Of a stretch of 64,000 nt of DNA, positions 1-12,729 are shown one piece after another; within the stretch, counting starts at the first letter, position 1; each line of letters begins with the position of its first letter. Under the pieces are notes generated by a model that searched no databases, had not been told where the DNA came from, and saw nothing but the letters and a program-made list of their open reading frames with translations. Source of the stretch: Thunnus maccoyii (taxonomy: Eukaryota > Chordata > Actinopteri > Scombriformes > Scombridae); assembly GCF_910596095.1 (NCBI RefSeq), contig NC_056550.1, positions 5,914,501-5,978,500 on the forward strand. Direction: 5' to 3'. The position numbers and the translations under genes are program-made.

Positions 1-576
1 CTCTGCAGAAAGGCCGGTGTTATGTAACTGCACCAGATTCCCTCCCGCATGCTCACATCACAGGTCAAGAGCTCACGCTGATAATTTTTAGTGAAGTGCA
101 CCACTCGGAAAAGTTTCTGATAGAAGAGTCTGGCCAAACATGTACCACACAGGCCTATGCACACTTAACTTTAGATTTGGCGCAGTTGCACACCATTCAG
201 CGAGAGTGTTTGCAAAGTTCTGTTCTAATGAAGTTACATGGCCTTCCCGAGTCAGAGCCCACTGCGGGTTTCTGATCCGTAACCATCCAGCATCATTTTT
301 CCACTCAAGGCTAAATTTATGCTCGAGAGGCAGGATACACAAAAACTCCAAAGTTTACCCTCTCCCCCGCTCTGCCTCACACACTCCCGTCGTAATTTGT
401 CTGCCCACTGGTTTCACTTATTAAGTTTCAAAAGGTTTCTGGGCAACGTGGTTTGAGAAAGGGAAAAAAAAGGAGCCATGGCATTTTTTTGGCACACCGC
501 TCTGCCCGTCTTGCCCAGAACGAGGAGGTTACCATGGCATCAGTGGGCACCTCATAAAGCAAACCATTGTTGGTGC

Positions 577-637
577 TTGTGTGTGTGTGTGTGTGTATAT
601 GTGTGCATGTGTGTGTGTGTGTGTGTGTATGTGTGCC
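577..637. repeat. GT microsatellite, interrupted
   Basis: Runs of GT broken by TATAT, GCAT and TAT interruptions. A CA tract lies about 170 bp downstream. Confidence 0.95.
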
Positions 638-805
638 ACATTGAGTTTCATGGCAACAACCTCTGGGCACCACCACCACTAGCAAGAAGCTCAAATCTTG
701 CACGGGGCAGTGCCAGCCTGCAAAGCAACATGAACATGAGTCTTTTCAATCAGTTTGATTCTGACTTTTGCTCTACCTGCCTGTCTGCTTCTTCATCTGT
801 CTTAC

Positions 806-809
<4 letters not shown>

Positions 810-846
<37 letters not shown>
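810..846. repeat. CA microsatellite
   Basis: About 18 uninterrupted CA units, so probably polymorphic. Confidence 0.97.
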
Positions 847-849
<3 letters not shown>

Positions 850-2254
850 TTTTCCACCTGAGCTGTAAGTTTTCGGCACTTGAAAAGAGAGTGAAAGATG
901 CCTCAATTGTTTCTCAGATCATGATTTATCGTTCCCAAACACAATAGCAACGGGTTGTCAAAGGTTAGCAAATCAGGAATGATCTGGAGTGTTTTTTTTT
1001 TCTTTCTCTCTGTGCAGACAGTGGTGTGTGCAGATTTTCATTAAAGCTAGAAAATTACTAAGAAACATGCACTGCATGCGTAAAGAGTGGCCACCATAAT
1101 TCGAAAATGAGCCCACAATCTAAAATAACCTGAGGGGGGAAAACAGAAACGTTTAATTTTCTTGTCTTTTCTAGTCAGATCCATTAGCTGAGAAAGGGTA
1201 TGATACAGGTTTGTTTGTAATTGTTTCAGTCCCAAATAGCCCAAAACACTAAGTTACTATGTGTGAAAATCTGGACACAATTTGTGGTTCCCTTGGAAAA
1301 AAAAAAAAAGTGAGAGCAGGGAAGGAAAGTAGCTATTTTCAGTTTATAAAAGTTTTGGTGGGAGTTGAAACGCGCGGGTGACAACAACCTTTGACAGGTG
1401 TACTCTCTCTGGCTCACTGCAACCTTTGTGTTAGAGTTAAGGCCTGACTGTGTGTAGTGCCTGTGGTGTTATGAGCTGCAGGTTAAACATAGACTAAAGT
1501 GAGACATGGGTCCTCTGGCGCACTCTGCTGGTGCGTTTGTACAACTACATAGCTCTCAATCATTTTGAAGAAAAGGTTTTTGAAAGAAAATAATTTGTGA
1601 TAGCAATTTATGATAAAGGTCATGATGATTTATGGATGTATCATGAATCCTTGTTAATCACCATTAAGAAATTATCAAGTCACTATGAGTTTATGCGGTT
1701 AGTTAACAATTAATGATTGTTAACTCACAGTTGCTTCATGCATTCGTTGGTAGCCAGTGAAACGAAATTAACTGGAACCCAGTGACATAGAAAAGGGCAT
1801 TTCAGACCCTGAAAGCAGAACAGCACCTGTTATCATAGAAATATGAAGCTGTTTTTATCGTCATGTTACTGCATGACGCAACAGTCAACAGAAACAAGAT
1901 GAGAAGTAACAATCAGATTTCTAACACAAAATTAATATCCAGTTTTTCTTTCACACTTCATCACAACATGAACTTTATGCCTGAACATATTTTTTCATTC
2001 GCTCCTAGATATATTTGGTGTTAGTGCAGCATTATATTCTGTGCTACACTGCACTTGTTAAAAATATATAGTAATAGAATAAAATAAAACACACTTTCAA
2101 CCCATTATCTTGTCAATGTGACAAAAACAAAGACTTTCAGCTCATGCAGAAACGTCTATCTGTTTGATACAAACTGCGTCATATTTCTGTGAGAACAGGT
2201 TCACCTGTATATAGACATTCCTTGTGTATATTTCTGAAGATTGTTGTGTTGTTT

Positions 2255-2345
2255 TTCTGTGTAAGTACATTGAGAGCCACTAAACTGGAGTCCTTGTATG
2301 TATAAAAATACTTGGCCAATAAAGATGCATCTGATTCACTGAGGC
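2255..2345 (+). repeat. Probable LINE-type 3' tail
   Basis: The stretch runs from GTAAGTACATTGAGAGCCAC to a final CCAATAAAG followed by TGATTC. This matches the layout of truncated retroposon tails common in fish, as I remember them. Only the tail is visible, so the clade is not assigned. Confidence 0.45.
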
Positions 2346-5300
2346 TTTTCTATGTCACTGGATTTCAGCTAATTTGGTGGCATGAGTTATAAATTATTGT
2401 ATGTAATTGTGACTCATTCATGCATTAATTAAGCATATTTTTGAACCCTTATTATAAAGTGTTACTGAATTGGCAATAAATTTAGTTCCGTTTCTTCTCG
2501 AGCATTCGTGCATAATGAATTTTACTTTGTTATAGTGATTTCTGAGACACAGAGTCATACTGGAAAAATACTTAAAAGCCCATTTGATTGGAAAGGTAAT
2601 ATTTGACTACAATAATCCTAAAATGATACATTGTTGACAGTAAATATAACAGCATTCCTTGTGGCCACAAAAAGAAAACACCAAATGTTGGTTTTACCCT
2701 TTCTAGCCCCATACACTATAAATCACGTACACATTCATTTTCTTCTTCTTCTTCTTCTTTTTTTTTTTTTTTTTAGATTTTTCATGGTTTTTTTCTGTAT
2801 CCCAGGCCACCACTGGTTGTCACATGGTTCATATGGTTTGAACCCATATGAATGAATTATAACTCTGAATTTCTGCAGCACACAAAATGTTCACTGAAGT
2901 CTTGATCTGAAGCAAGTTTGAGGTCCTTACAAGTTGATTTCCGTACTGCACAGAAATGAATGTGGCTGCCTAGAAGGAAGGAAAACATTAAAATAAATCT
3001 TAAAACTATGGTATGCTGTGCAAAACTCTTTTGGCACTCGTGTAAGGTAGCTGTGACCAGCAGTAAATGGGCTAAAACATGTAAAAGTACCAGTATGGTC
3101 TTGTGAAGGACAGCGACCTAAGAGGGTTCAACATGATCACAACTTATATATGCAGCCACCTGGAACAGACTTCCTCACTTGCCAAATATATGCCATGTTT
3201 AGCCTGGGCAAGCCTGGCTGCTCCGAGTTCGTGTGTGTGTATGTGCGTTGTCAGGTCTGTTACTGTGGTGCTCCTTTGGTCCTCTGCTGTTGTGCAGCAT
3301 GTGGCCCACAGATTAACGCTTTAAATGAGACTCTCTCCTGTTCTGAATGCCCCCTCTGTTTGCTTACAAGGCCCGGGTGAGACAGAGTGGAAGGATTTGA
3401 GAGGGTTTTTGTATCTCCTCCTATTCAGAGGGGGGCATCCTATTATGACTGAAAAGCTAAGGGAGGGCATGGTCACAAAGGGTTAAAACCTGAGAGTGTC
3501 TTTTTTTGGCATAATATGCGGAATTGGCTTTTTTTTTTTAAAGACATGTGGAAAACGGCTCCAAACAGATTTTAGTGTAAGACAGGTGCCAGCTCTGCCA
3601 TCTGCTTTCAGTTTTACCTCCCTCTCTGTCTGCTCTCAGCCGATCCCCTCCTCTCTCTACAATCCTGATTCATCCATCTCTCTCTCGCTCCTTTCCCCCT
3701 TTTCCACCAATCACGTCAGTTTGACACCCTCCCCATCATGTGCTGGCACACACCCTTTAGGTACCTGGAAGAAATTAAAAGTGGGGAGAAATCAAATCAA
3801 AGAGAAATGTATTAACTTCAGGTATGGCACCCAAAATACTGGGTATTAAATGTGTAAGTATATGCATGGATGGATTATAGAATAGGCCTACGGAGCGCAG
3901 GGTCAGCAGGTTCAGTGAGACTCTCTGTTTGAAGTGACTGTTCACAAGATTTAGTCTTTTAATGTTGGGTATCTGCCTTTTTCCCCCTATATTATGCAGT
4001 TGCACAGTGAATACTTAACCTACAGAAAAACTAATAAAGCAAACTCAGTGTTTGACACAGTAAAGCCCTGCTAAGAAAATAAAACTTGCACCAAAGGTTT
4101 GGACAAGATGGCTCCCTTTAATGTTCTGTGTGCATCTGTGCTCAATTTTTTTTGTCTTCAACATGAACAGAATATTGAAGTTTAAGCGCCGTTTTCAACC
4201 AACATGGTTACAGTTGCAAAATGTTGAATTTTACACTGTAAAAAAAAATACAGTTTAATGTTATTTATAGGCTCCACTATTGTAGAACTAATCTGAGTAA
4301 AACCTATGTCTCAGTATCACCATCATGTGATGCAAATTAGTTGAAGGGTCACTTGCTCATTAATTTTGGTTTTGTCCAGTCTTATGTGATTATTGACTTA
4401 AAGTATTCAGATAGGTTTTTTATGGTGTTTAAAAAAGGGAACCAGATCTGCTCTTGGTAAAAAAAGAGTTTTTCATATATCCATCAACAAGCATAGATAT
4501 GGGGCATAGTTACATGTACACTGGAAATGTGGAAATTATCAGGTTATCCATGTTATAAAAAATGGTTAAACGAGATGCTTTTTATCATTAAATATGGACT
4601 CTGAAACACAGAAAAATGTTTCTGTCGTTTGACTTTTCTATTCCTACTTTCTATTTTGGGATATTCACATCAGTGTATTTACCTTTCATCCATTGAATAA
4701 ATACATGCTTTTTAATGGGGACTTTTTTTTAATTAATTTATTTTTTTGAATGGTTTTTGTATTTCCTTTAATTGTGTCCATCTTCTTTTGTCTCATTGTG
4801 ATTCTATTATGTTTTTCCTCTTGATTTGTGAAATGGAACAAAACAAACTGTTTCCTTGGGTGTAAGTAACATTTTAAATACAAAAATACAGCTTTGTTAT
4901 ATTGTTATTAGCTCACATGGTGAAAAAGTCTTTTTTTTTTATTTCACTGTGACTTTAACACATGTAATGTTCCATTTCAACTCACCTTTGAGGACACTCA
5001 CAACAGAATGTGCAAAAAAAATTAAAGCTGATTCATACTGTTGGGAAAAGAAAAACTTCCAAAATGTTGCTGCATTGTACAGGAGGGCGGTCCTTTTACA
5101 TGTCTGTGCCTAGGGGCCAACTGTCTCATAGTCCGTCCCCGCACACACACAAGCACCACCTGTGCATACATAAAGGTATGCATGTAACGGCAAAACCTTC
5201 CCGCGTCCCTTCACTGTATTTTATTAGGAAACGTAGAGCGAGCAGAGACAGCAGCTGCCAGATCCTGGAAAGCTTTAGGACATTAAAATGATGCTGCATA

Positions 5301-8300
5301 CAGACCTGCTCCTGCATGTAATGTGTTGAAAGCATGTTAAATTCTCATGTGCAACGTGTACTGCCAAAACCTTAAAAGGGAGGAAGAAAAAGAGAAAGGG
5401 AGCGAGCATGTTGCTTTTTGGAAAAGATGCAATTTCTTGTGAAAAATATCACTTTTAATGGCCAACTAGATGACTTATGAAAATACATAAAAGTGAAAAC
5501 ATATTGTTGGCTCCTCTCACTGCAGCTACCCCAGGCCTCATTTACAGTGCGGCGCCTGAGCCGTGTCGCTCGGCTCAGAAATGTGGGGCTTTAACCTGGT
5601 GGTTTCTTGCTGGAATGAGGCCGCTGCTAATGAGCCCATTAGGACAAAGGTGAGTTCTAAACGAGCAGAAAGAAAAGTAAACAAACCAGGTGACAAATTG
5701 CAAATAAGCGAACATCAAATAGGCTAGATGGGGATTCTGTTCACGGATACAAACTTGTTCTCCTGGGTTACATAAGAAAACCAGTGACCGTCAGTGTTGT
5801 AAAGAGTTGTTGAAACGAGAGTTTTTGTTTCTGAGACTCTTACAGCATGCAGGTGCTCTTTTCAAAGGCAGTGCTCTCCGCCAGCCACTTCTTGGCCGGT
5901 GTTGAATGTTGGGCTCCCAGGGTGTTTGTTTGGGTTCCTTTCTGTATGCTTACTGTCTATGCCTGCTTGATACCTATTCCTCTTTTCTTCTGTTATTTAA
6001 GTGCACTTTTTTTTTTTTAAAGAACGCTTGCAAGGCTTTTCCAAAATATATAACTTGCTCACAAAGAGTGTAGGTCAGTTTTTCCATTCATAAAAAGAAA
6101 AAGAAAAGAAGCAACAGGAGATTTAAACACAAGTTCACAAGCCGTAGCGGTCCTAAAAAAAAAATGTGCACAGTTCATTACTATAAATCTATATGTTACG
6201 GATTTCACAGTGCATTCTCAAGACAAATCCCTTCTTCTCCTCTAAAACCTTATGAGTTAAGACCTCAATTAAAACGCGGTTTTCAGTTTCACACTACATT
6301 TAAATCCTGTCTGTGATTTTGGCCCACAATCTTTCAACGTGTGTGTGTGTGTGTTTGTGTGTGTGTATGTGAATTCATCAGTGTGTCAGATGGAGCCGGT
6401 TGTGCCAGGCAGCAGTGGTGCCACTCTGTGTGGCCAGGGCACAGTGTGTCCTCTCAGCTGCTGTTTCGAATACACAACTAACTTGACAGCAGCATCCTCG
6501 CTCATTCACCACAGCAGATGGTAGTGAGCTTGCTATTTGTGTGTGCGTGTGTTTGCCCATTTCTTTGGAGAGGCAGCTGTGGGAGGCAAAGCTTTGCCCG
6601 CTGCTGTGTCCAGTTTCATGTGCAGGAACACACAGCGACACAGAGGAGGACAATTGAAATAAAACTCTGGAGTCTGAAAAGTAAAAGAATCTCAAAACAG
6701 GATGCTGCTGGCTGAGGCTTGCGTAAAATTCTCCCGTATCACTCTGTATCAGAGATCCAGAGAGGCTGCGGCCAGTTTCATTGGAGAGTAATCCTTGAGA
6801 TTATATCCCTGCCTGGTGGACAATGAGCATATTGTTGTGATCTTGTTGCCGTAATCCAGCTCAGCACCATATGCAATAGACAGCAACGCTCTCTAGAGAA
6901 CTGCAGCGGTGAATAATACACTGCCCAGTCTTAGCACGGCAATCCATCTGCCACTGGCTCTCTGTGTCTGAAAATATCTCCACTAGAATCAAATCAGAGA
7001 GCAGCATTCAGTGTGTTTCTGTGATATGCCTCACTGCTGTGTTTTAGAGAAAAGGTGTAAATATTACAGTTTCTAGAGTGTATTATCAATCTGGTTTAGT
7101 TCATTTTTATTCAATATGCTGCCAAAAATGCAAAGGACCACAACATGATACAGGCATTCAAGTCTCCTGGAGTCTAATATGAACATAACCTCAAGTGCAC
7201 AGAGAGGAGATGGATTAAAAATGAGGATGGGGTGAAGCCATCTGTTTTGCGGTAAAATCTGAGAGACAGAGGAAGGAATCTGGAGCAGCCAGGCTCATAA
7301 AGAAACGGCAGACTCAGGCCAAATTGTCAGTCAGTCAGTAGATGAGATGTCATGCTAGCCAGACATGCTAGACAGGCGGGCGGCGTTGCCTGAGGAGGAA
7401 TCCTCCTATTTAATGTGCCTCGGCAACCCAGCTGATTCACCACTACACCATCCAGTCTAATAGGTTTTGTTCTGGTGAATCACTCCAGGTTTCCTTAATG
7501 GAAAAGCCAAACATACTGCTCTAACATTGGGTGACAAGGGCACCTTGGGTTTGCAGATGTTCACGCAGATGACAGATGGCGCCGGCGCAGCTAAGGGAGC
7601 AACGGGAACGATGTCTGCGCCAGGCTGGTGCCACATGCACCCCCTCTCCCTCTTAAATTCCCCCTCTGTACTGCAGAGTCCCTTATCTCAAAATCTCCAA
7701 AATGAGGGGCATGTAGTTGTATGAATATGTCTGTGTCTCTGTGTGTACCTCTATCTGAATGTGAATGTGCACACGCAGTGACTCAGCACCCTGTGGTCAG
7801 GGCTCGAGGGACGCACAAGCTGTAACAAAATGTGCATCCCATGTGTTTGGATCACAGGTTGACTCAGATGACAGTTGGTCCTTGGATCTTTCAGTAACTC
7901 CTCTTTCTCATATGAAGAGGTCAAAGGAAGCTCATGAGGTCAAATCGATGTTTCGCTAAGCTCCACCTACCTTAGTCAGCTACTGAAACTAAGTCTGTCA
8001 AGCTTTCCATTGACTGCACATAGGCTATAGTTTGAAATTAAATGGGGGCAGATTTACCATCAAAATTATCATCATTATTATTGTTTTTTATGGTAGACAA
8101 AAACAGGCTTCCCATTTCTTGCCACCAGCTGAAATTACAACTGTCCCTGTCAGATTTTATTAGCTGTAGCTAGTTAGTCAACTAAGCTAACGTTAACTAA
8201 GCATGAGTTTGTTGAAAACACAGTCTGTGGCTGACTTTTTAATGTTTCAAGCTCGTTTTACAACAAGAACCCTGTAAATGGGTCTTAACTATGCACTTGA

Positions 8301-8780
8301 TGGCTACATACGTGATATGCTTAAAGACTTGGGCTAAAGCTACATGTCCCAGGCAAAACGTTAGCATCCTCACCAATAGATGATTCATGCATAAGAAAAG
8401 AAACTGTATTTTTCTTGGAGAAGAGCTAGTCCCACTATTATAAATATAATAAGGAAAATGTAAGATCAGACTGTTATTTCATTTTAACAAAACTCTATTT
8501 GCCTGGATAACTACGTGTCTGTTCATGTTTTTAAACAGTATGTTTCAATTTTAAAATTACAAGACAAAAGACTTTTATGATGAGAACCAATGTTTATTGC
8601 GAATGTTTAAGCTTAAGTTGGCTTGGTTTGCTGGAGTGTAATTTAAAGCAGCTAACAGTTAGCCTGAACCTGCTAGCATCCAGGACTGGCTTCCACAGTG
8701 TTGGGAAATACTATACAGTGCTAGTCTACAGGCTTTGTTTGTCCTGTAACCTGTGTAATTTTTTTTACACTTTTGTTCTT
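2346..8780. other. Intergenic, no gene seen
   Basis: The frames here are short and low in complexity (for example poly-T near 2,757-2,775 and GT runs near 6,340-6,370). The stretch about 6,720-7,000 is less AT-rich, lacks simple repeats and reads like unique sequence, so it may be conserved noncoding DNA, but no direct evidence supports that. Confidence 0.5.
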
Positions 8781-8809
8781 GTGTTTTTGATTTGGAAAAG
8801 TTCAAAAAG

Positions 8810-9595
8810 AAATGTTGCCAGAGTTAGACCCTACCTTACACTGGAAGATGCCACAAAGATGACTCATGCTTGTGTATTTTCTCGTCTGGATTATTGTAAT
8901 GCACTTTATTCAGGATTACCGGAAAAAAAAAAACATTGATAGGCTGCAGCTTGCAGAATTGAGCAGCCAGGGTTTTAACAGGAACCAGGAAAAGAGATCA
9001 CATTACTCCAGTTTTAGCATCATTACACTGGCTGCCTGTTTCGCTGTGGATTGATTTTAAAATTCTTTTACTTGTTTATAAGGCCCTTAATGGTTCAGCA
9101 CGTTCATACATTTCTGATTACTTATCCAAGTATGTTCCAAACCGTCCCCTTAGGTTGTGTAATGCAGGCTTGCTAAATGTTCCAAAAATGAACTACAAAA
9201 AGTATGGAGAAGCAGATTTCTGTTTTTATGCACCGAAGGTTTGGAACATACTCCCACCACAAATTAGATAAGCAACTTCTGCTGATAGTTTTTTAAGAAA
9301 CAGCTCAAGACCTATTTTTATGATCTTGCTGTTAATTAACTTTATTTTCACTTCACTGTGTTTTTTTGGTACTTCTTTTATACCTTTATAACCACTTTAT
9401 GCTTTTTTTTATTGTTTTTTTTTTATTGTTTCATCGCTCTTTTTTATTGCTATTTTTAAATTTATAAAATCGCCCCTCATGTCTTCTTTTTAATATCTGT
9501 CTTTGATTTTATTTTCTCCCATAAAGCACTTTGAGCTGCATTTTATGTATAAAAGGTGCTGTATAAATAAAGTTTATTATTATTATTATAATTAG
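8810..9595 (+). mobile_element. L2-clade LINE, truncated 3' end
   Basis: A decayed + frame contains an L2-like reverse transcriptase C-terminal signature, FSRLDYCNALYSGLP, followed by DRLQLAE. Frameshifts break the later part, which reads like the usual 'LHWLP...LLLVYKAL' region (9,030-9,100). The element ends in the typical L2 tail, CACTTTGAGCTGCATT, then TATAAATAAAG and a short ATT repeat at about 9,577-9,592. It is 5' truncated, as most genomic L2 copies are. Confidence 0.85.
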
Positions 9596-9599
9596 TATT

Positions 9600-12500
9600 A
9601 TAAAAATAAAAGACAACATCCTCCAAACTTTTTCAATGCTGTGCATCACTCTTACTACAGCCCCATGTACACCATTTCGGCATGTTGAGAAATCCAAAGC
9701 CTGACAGGCCTGTCAAACTATTATGATTAGGTAATTGTTCAGGGGAAAGATTTAATGAACGGTCAATTTTGATGAATCTGGTGGATTCATTGTGCTAAAG
9801 ACACTGTTCTCTTTCACTCACTGGGGTGAAAATCTCCAGCAATGTAAAAGTTGGTGTCATATTATCCCCTAACTGTACTATCAGTGGCCACTATGCTGGT
9901 AATTCTGCATCAAAGAAGCATATTCAGTGCCTTTGGCATGAGATTTCATAGAAACCAATGACATTTCACAACAATGCCAACTGGAAGTGCAAACAGTAAT
10001 CGCTCTGTTGAGCAAGTGATAGCACTTACAGCCCGACTGTAGCAGTGGAGAAAGCCTAGTGATTAGATCATTTGGTGCCAATGTGCAGAATGAGGCATTC
10101 AGTGTGGCACTTTTTGTCAGATGACAGCAACAATACTGCTGCATTAGTACAATGTGTAATAAGCTCTCACTTCAGACTCAATTGAAATCTATCAGTAAAA
10201 AGTGGAATTTGATATAAACATCGGCTCTTCATGCAGACGGATTAGGAGCCCTGGAACCCCAGGCAGCCGCAGAGAAGAGGAGGGTGGTCGTGAACAGGTA
10301 GAGTTGATAATTACCTCCATTCATCTTCACTGGACCCCAGCACTGTTTTATGAAGGTGCATCTGAGTGCAGGCCCACATTTGATGAATCTCCCCTTAAAT
10401 TAGCAGTCACTAGTGGATTGAGAGCCTCCATCATTCCGTATGCTCCCATTCATCATCTCATTAGGACCCTGGGCTGGGCTGTGTGGGCCTGAGGACTCCC
10501 AAAGAGAAAGGAGAAACTATGAGCTCCATCATAACTAAACATTTTGAGGCTGTTATCATCATTGTTTACAAATCTGTCAAATTGGGCACATACACATTTT
10601 TTCTAAACTGCAATCTGTTCGATTTCCCAGACCATTTGATCATTTGTAGGGAAAAAAAAATCTTAATGTATCAGAGGCAGAGAGTGGCACAGTTGTTTAC
10701 TACCGTGGGAATCCGGTGCCATTACAGACCAGGAACTAATGCCAAATCCTTATGTAAACCCAGTGCGTGTATATGTTTATAGAATGTATTTCTCTTCAGG
10801 TGTTTACATGAGCGTGAGATATAAAGATTTGTGATGCAAGATAATATGGTTAAAATGTTACAGCCATTATGTGGCAGGGAATGCAGTGGGAGTTCGGGGA
10901 GTCCCAGCTTGCCATTTTTACTGCACTCTTTGCTGCAAAGTGAGCAGAAATAAAAGCTCTCTGGTGGCTATGCTCGCCTTGCCCCCCACCTCTCCATCAT
11001 CTCTCTGCCCAGGTGGATGAATCTTTTAGAAAGCCACAGTCACCCCTGCATTTTTCCACAGTGGAGAATGCAGTAGGGCATAGAGACCCCCCCCAACTCC
11101 ACTCAAAATCCCCAGTCGCGCTCCAAACGCATCACTAACCAGATCTCCATGTGGTACATCCATTACCGTAAAATACTCTGCTGCTCCCCACTGAAAGCTC
11201 ACCATCCTCTGCCTTCCCTCACACATCAGCCCCCCACCACCACCATCCTAACTCCATTCCCTCTGCACCACCCCGGCCCCCCTGTATAAGACCGCTTACG
11301 CTGGCAGTTCTGAATTGGGCTAAGTCCAAGTTTAACATTAGTGGGGGGCGGTTGGGGTGTTTAAAAAGCAGCCTGCGGAGAGCTGCAAGAGTGATCACAG
11401 CCGTGACTTACGCTCCAGTGAGAAAAATCTGCACATGACTACACTCCTCAGATTGCTTTGTCGTGAGCATAATGGTCTGTTTTTTTAAACCACAAATTGA
11501 GAAATCAGTAATGCCATACAAACTTGCAGATTTTACATGTTTGAGGAGTAAGCTTAAGTTGTCTATGGGCAATTTACAGTATATATCCCGGTTGCCAAGG
11601 ACAACATTAGTTACCTTTGGATTATTCATTTCTGTGTGATGTTCCTGTGGAAAGCTGTAATTCATCACCAGCCCTGTGGGGACTCGTCTTACCAAGGAGA
11701 CTTTTTTTATGTCCTTTTTTTTCTCTTACTTTGTGCAGTATAGCCACAGTGCTGTCATTACCAGGAAATGGAGATATTTTGGGGCTCAGCTCTCTTTTAT
11801 TTGGATTTTGTCCTCATCCCTTGTTCTGGGGAAATGCTGACAAATCTAATTCTTGGTGCCAAATTCTGAGTAAAACCCTGTCATTGTTTAAGGCCAACAA
11901 AACAGTGGTTCATTTAGTCTCAATTTATTGTGATTTCTTCTTTGTGTCAACAAATAGTAACGCTGGCTTGGCTTGTTGCTTCATAGGAAAGACGAAACCA
12001 AACCCTGGCTCTCTCTCTGCACGTGTGTGTGAGAGAGTGAGAGAGAGAAAAAGAGTGAGAGTATTTGAAGAATAAAATCTATTATTACAGAAGAAATCCC
12101 CTGATAATTATTGGTTGAATAAACCACATGAAAACTCAGTAGGTAGGTATTTATCACATTACACATGCCCAAGATTTTTTGTGCAGTTCATAACCAACTT
12201 CAGAAAAAGTAAAAGTATGATTTCTGCAAGGCATCCTAAACCTCAGCTGCACAGGGGCACCACTTCTAAAATCATCAGCTGTGATAATAGGATTAAATGG
12301 GTGCAATGAGGCAAAGGTCACTGACACTGCAATTTTGCTTAAATTACAGTTCCTGTAATTTAAATTTTACATGTGTTTATAAGAATGTGGAGATGTTAAA
12401 ATTTATATTATATGTCTCACAGTGAGTTTAGTTTAGTTTAGTTTAGTTTAGTTTATGAGAAAGATGACATTAAATCACACGCAACTACAAAAATACAAAG
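9600..12500. other. Intergenic, no gene seen
   Basis: No splice-consistent coding sequence is seen. A GTTTA pentanucleotide repeat of about five units lies at 12,428-12,455. A pyrimidine/AG-rich tract lies near 12,010-12,060. Confidence 0.5.
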
Positions 12501-12504
12501 GATG

Positions 12505-12725
12505 ACACACTGCAACTAATAGTTATTTTCATGATCAGTTCATGTTTTGTTTGACCATCAGTCTAAAATCTAAAGATATTTCAGTGAGTAAAGCCACAAA
12601 CCCTAAAATTTGAAAAAGTATGATCCAGTACATTTTGCTCAAAAAATAACTGAAACAATTTATTGATTAAAATTGTTGTTGATTAATTTTCTGTCAATCA
12701 ACTTATCTATTAATTGACAAATAAT
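12505..12725. mobile_element. hAT-like MITE fragment
   Basis: The sequence opens with CTGCAACTAATAGTTATTTTC and closes with stretches rich in ATTGATTAA and ATTAATTGAC. It matches the family seen again at 15,305-16,208 ('CAACTAAT...GATTAATTTTC'). This is a widespread non-autonomous fish family, usually called hAT-like. Assignment is by pattern only. Confidence 0.5.
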
Positions 12726-12729
12726 TTCA

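Larger units (their letters stand above)
1..2250. other. Gene-free left edge with microsatellites
   Basis: No exon structure or known protein is seen. A + strand frame is free of stops from base 3 to the TGA at 273-275 (90 codons, no start inside the window needed). The opposite strand is also open for 87 codons over 88-351. I recognise neither product. Open frames on both strands suggest composition, a conserved noncoding element, or an exon cut by the window edge. The rest is AT-rich with CA/GT repeats. Confidence 0.4.
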
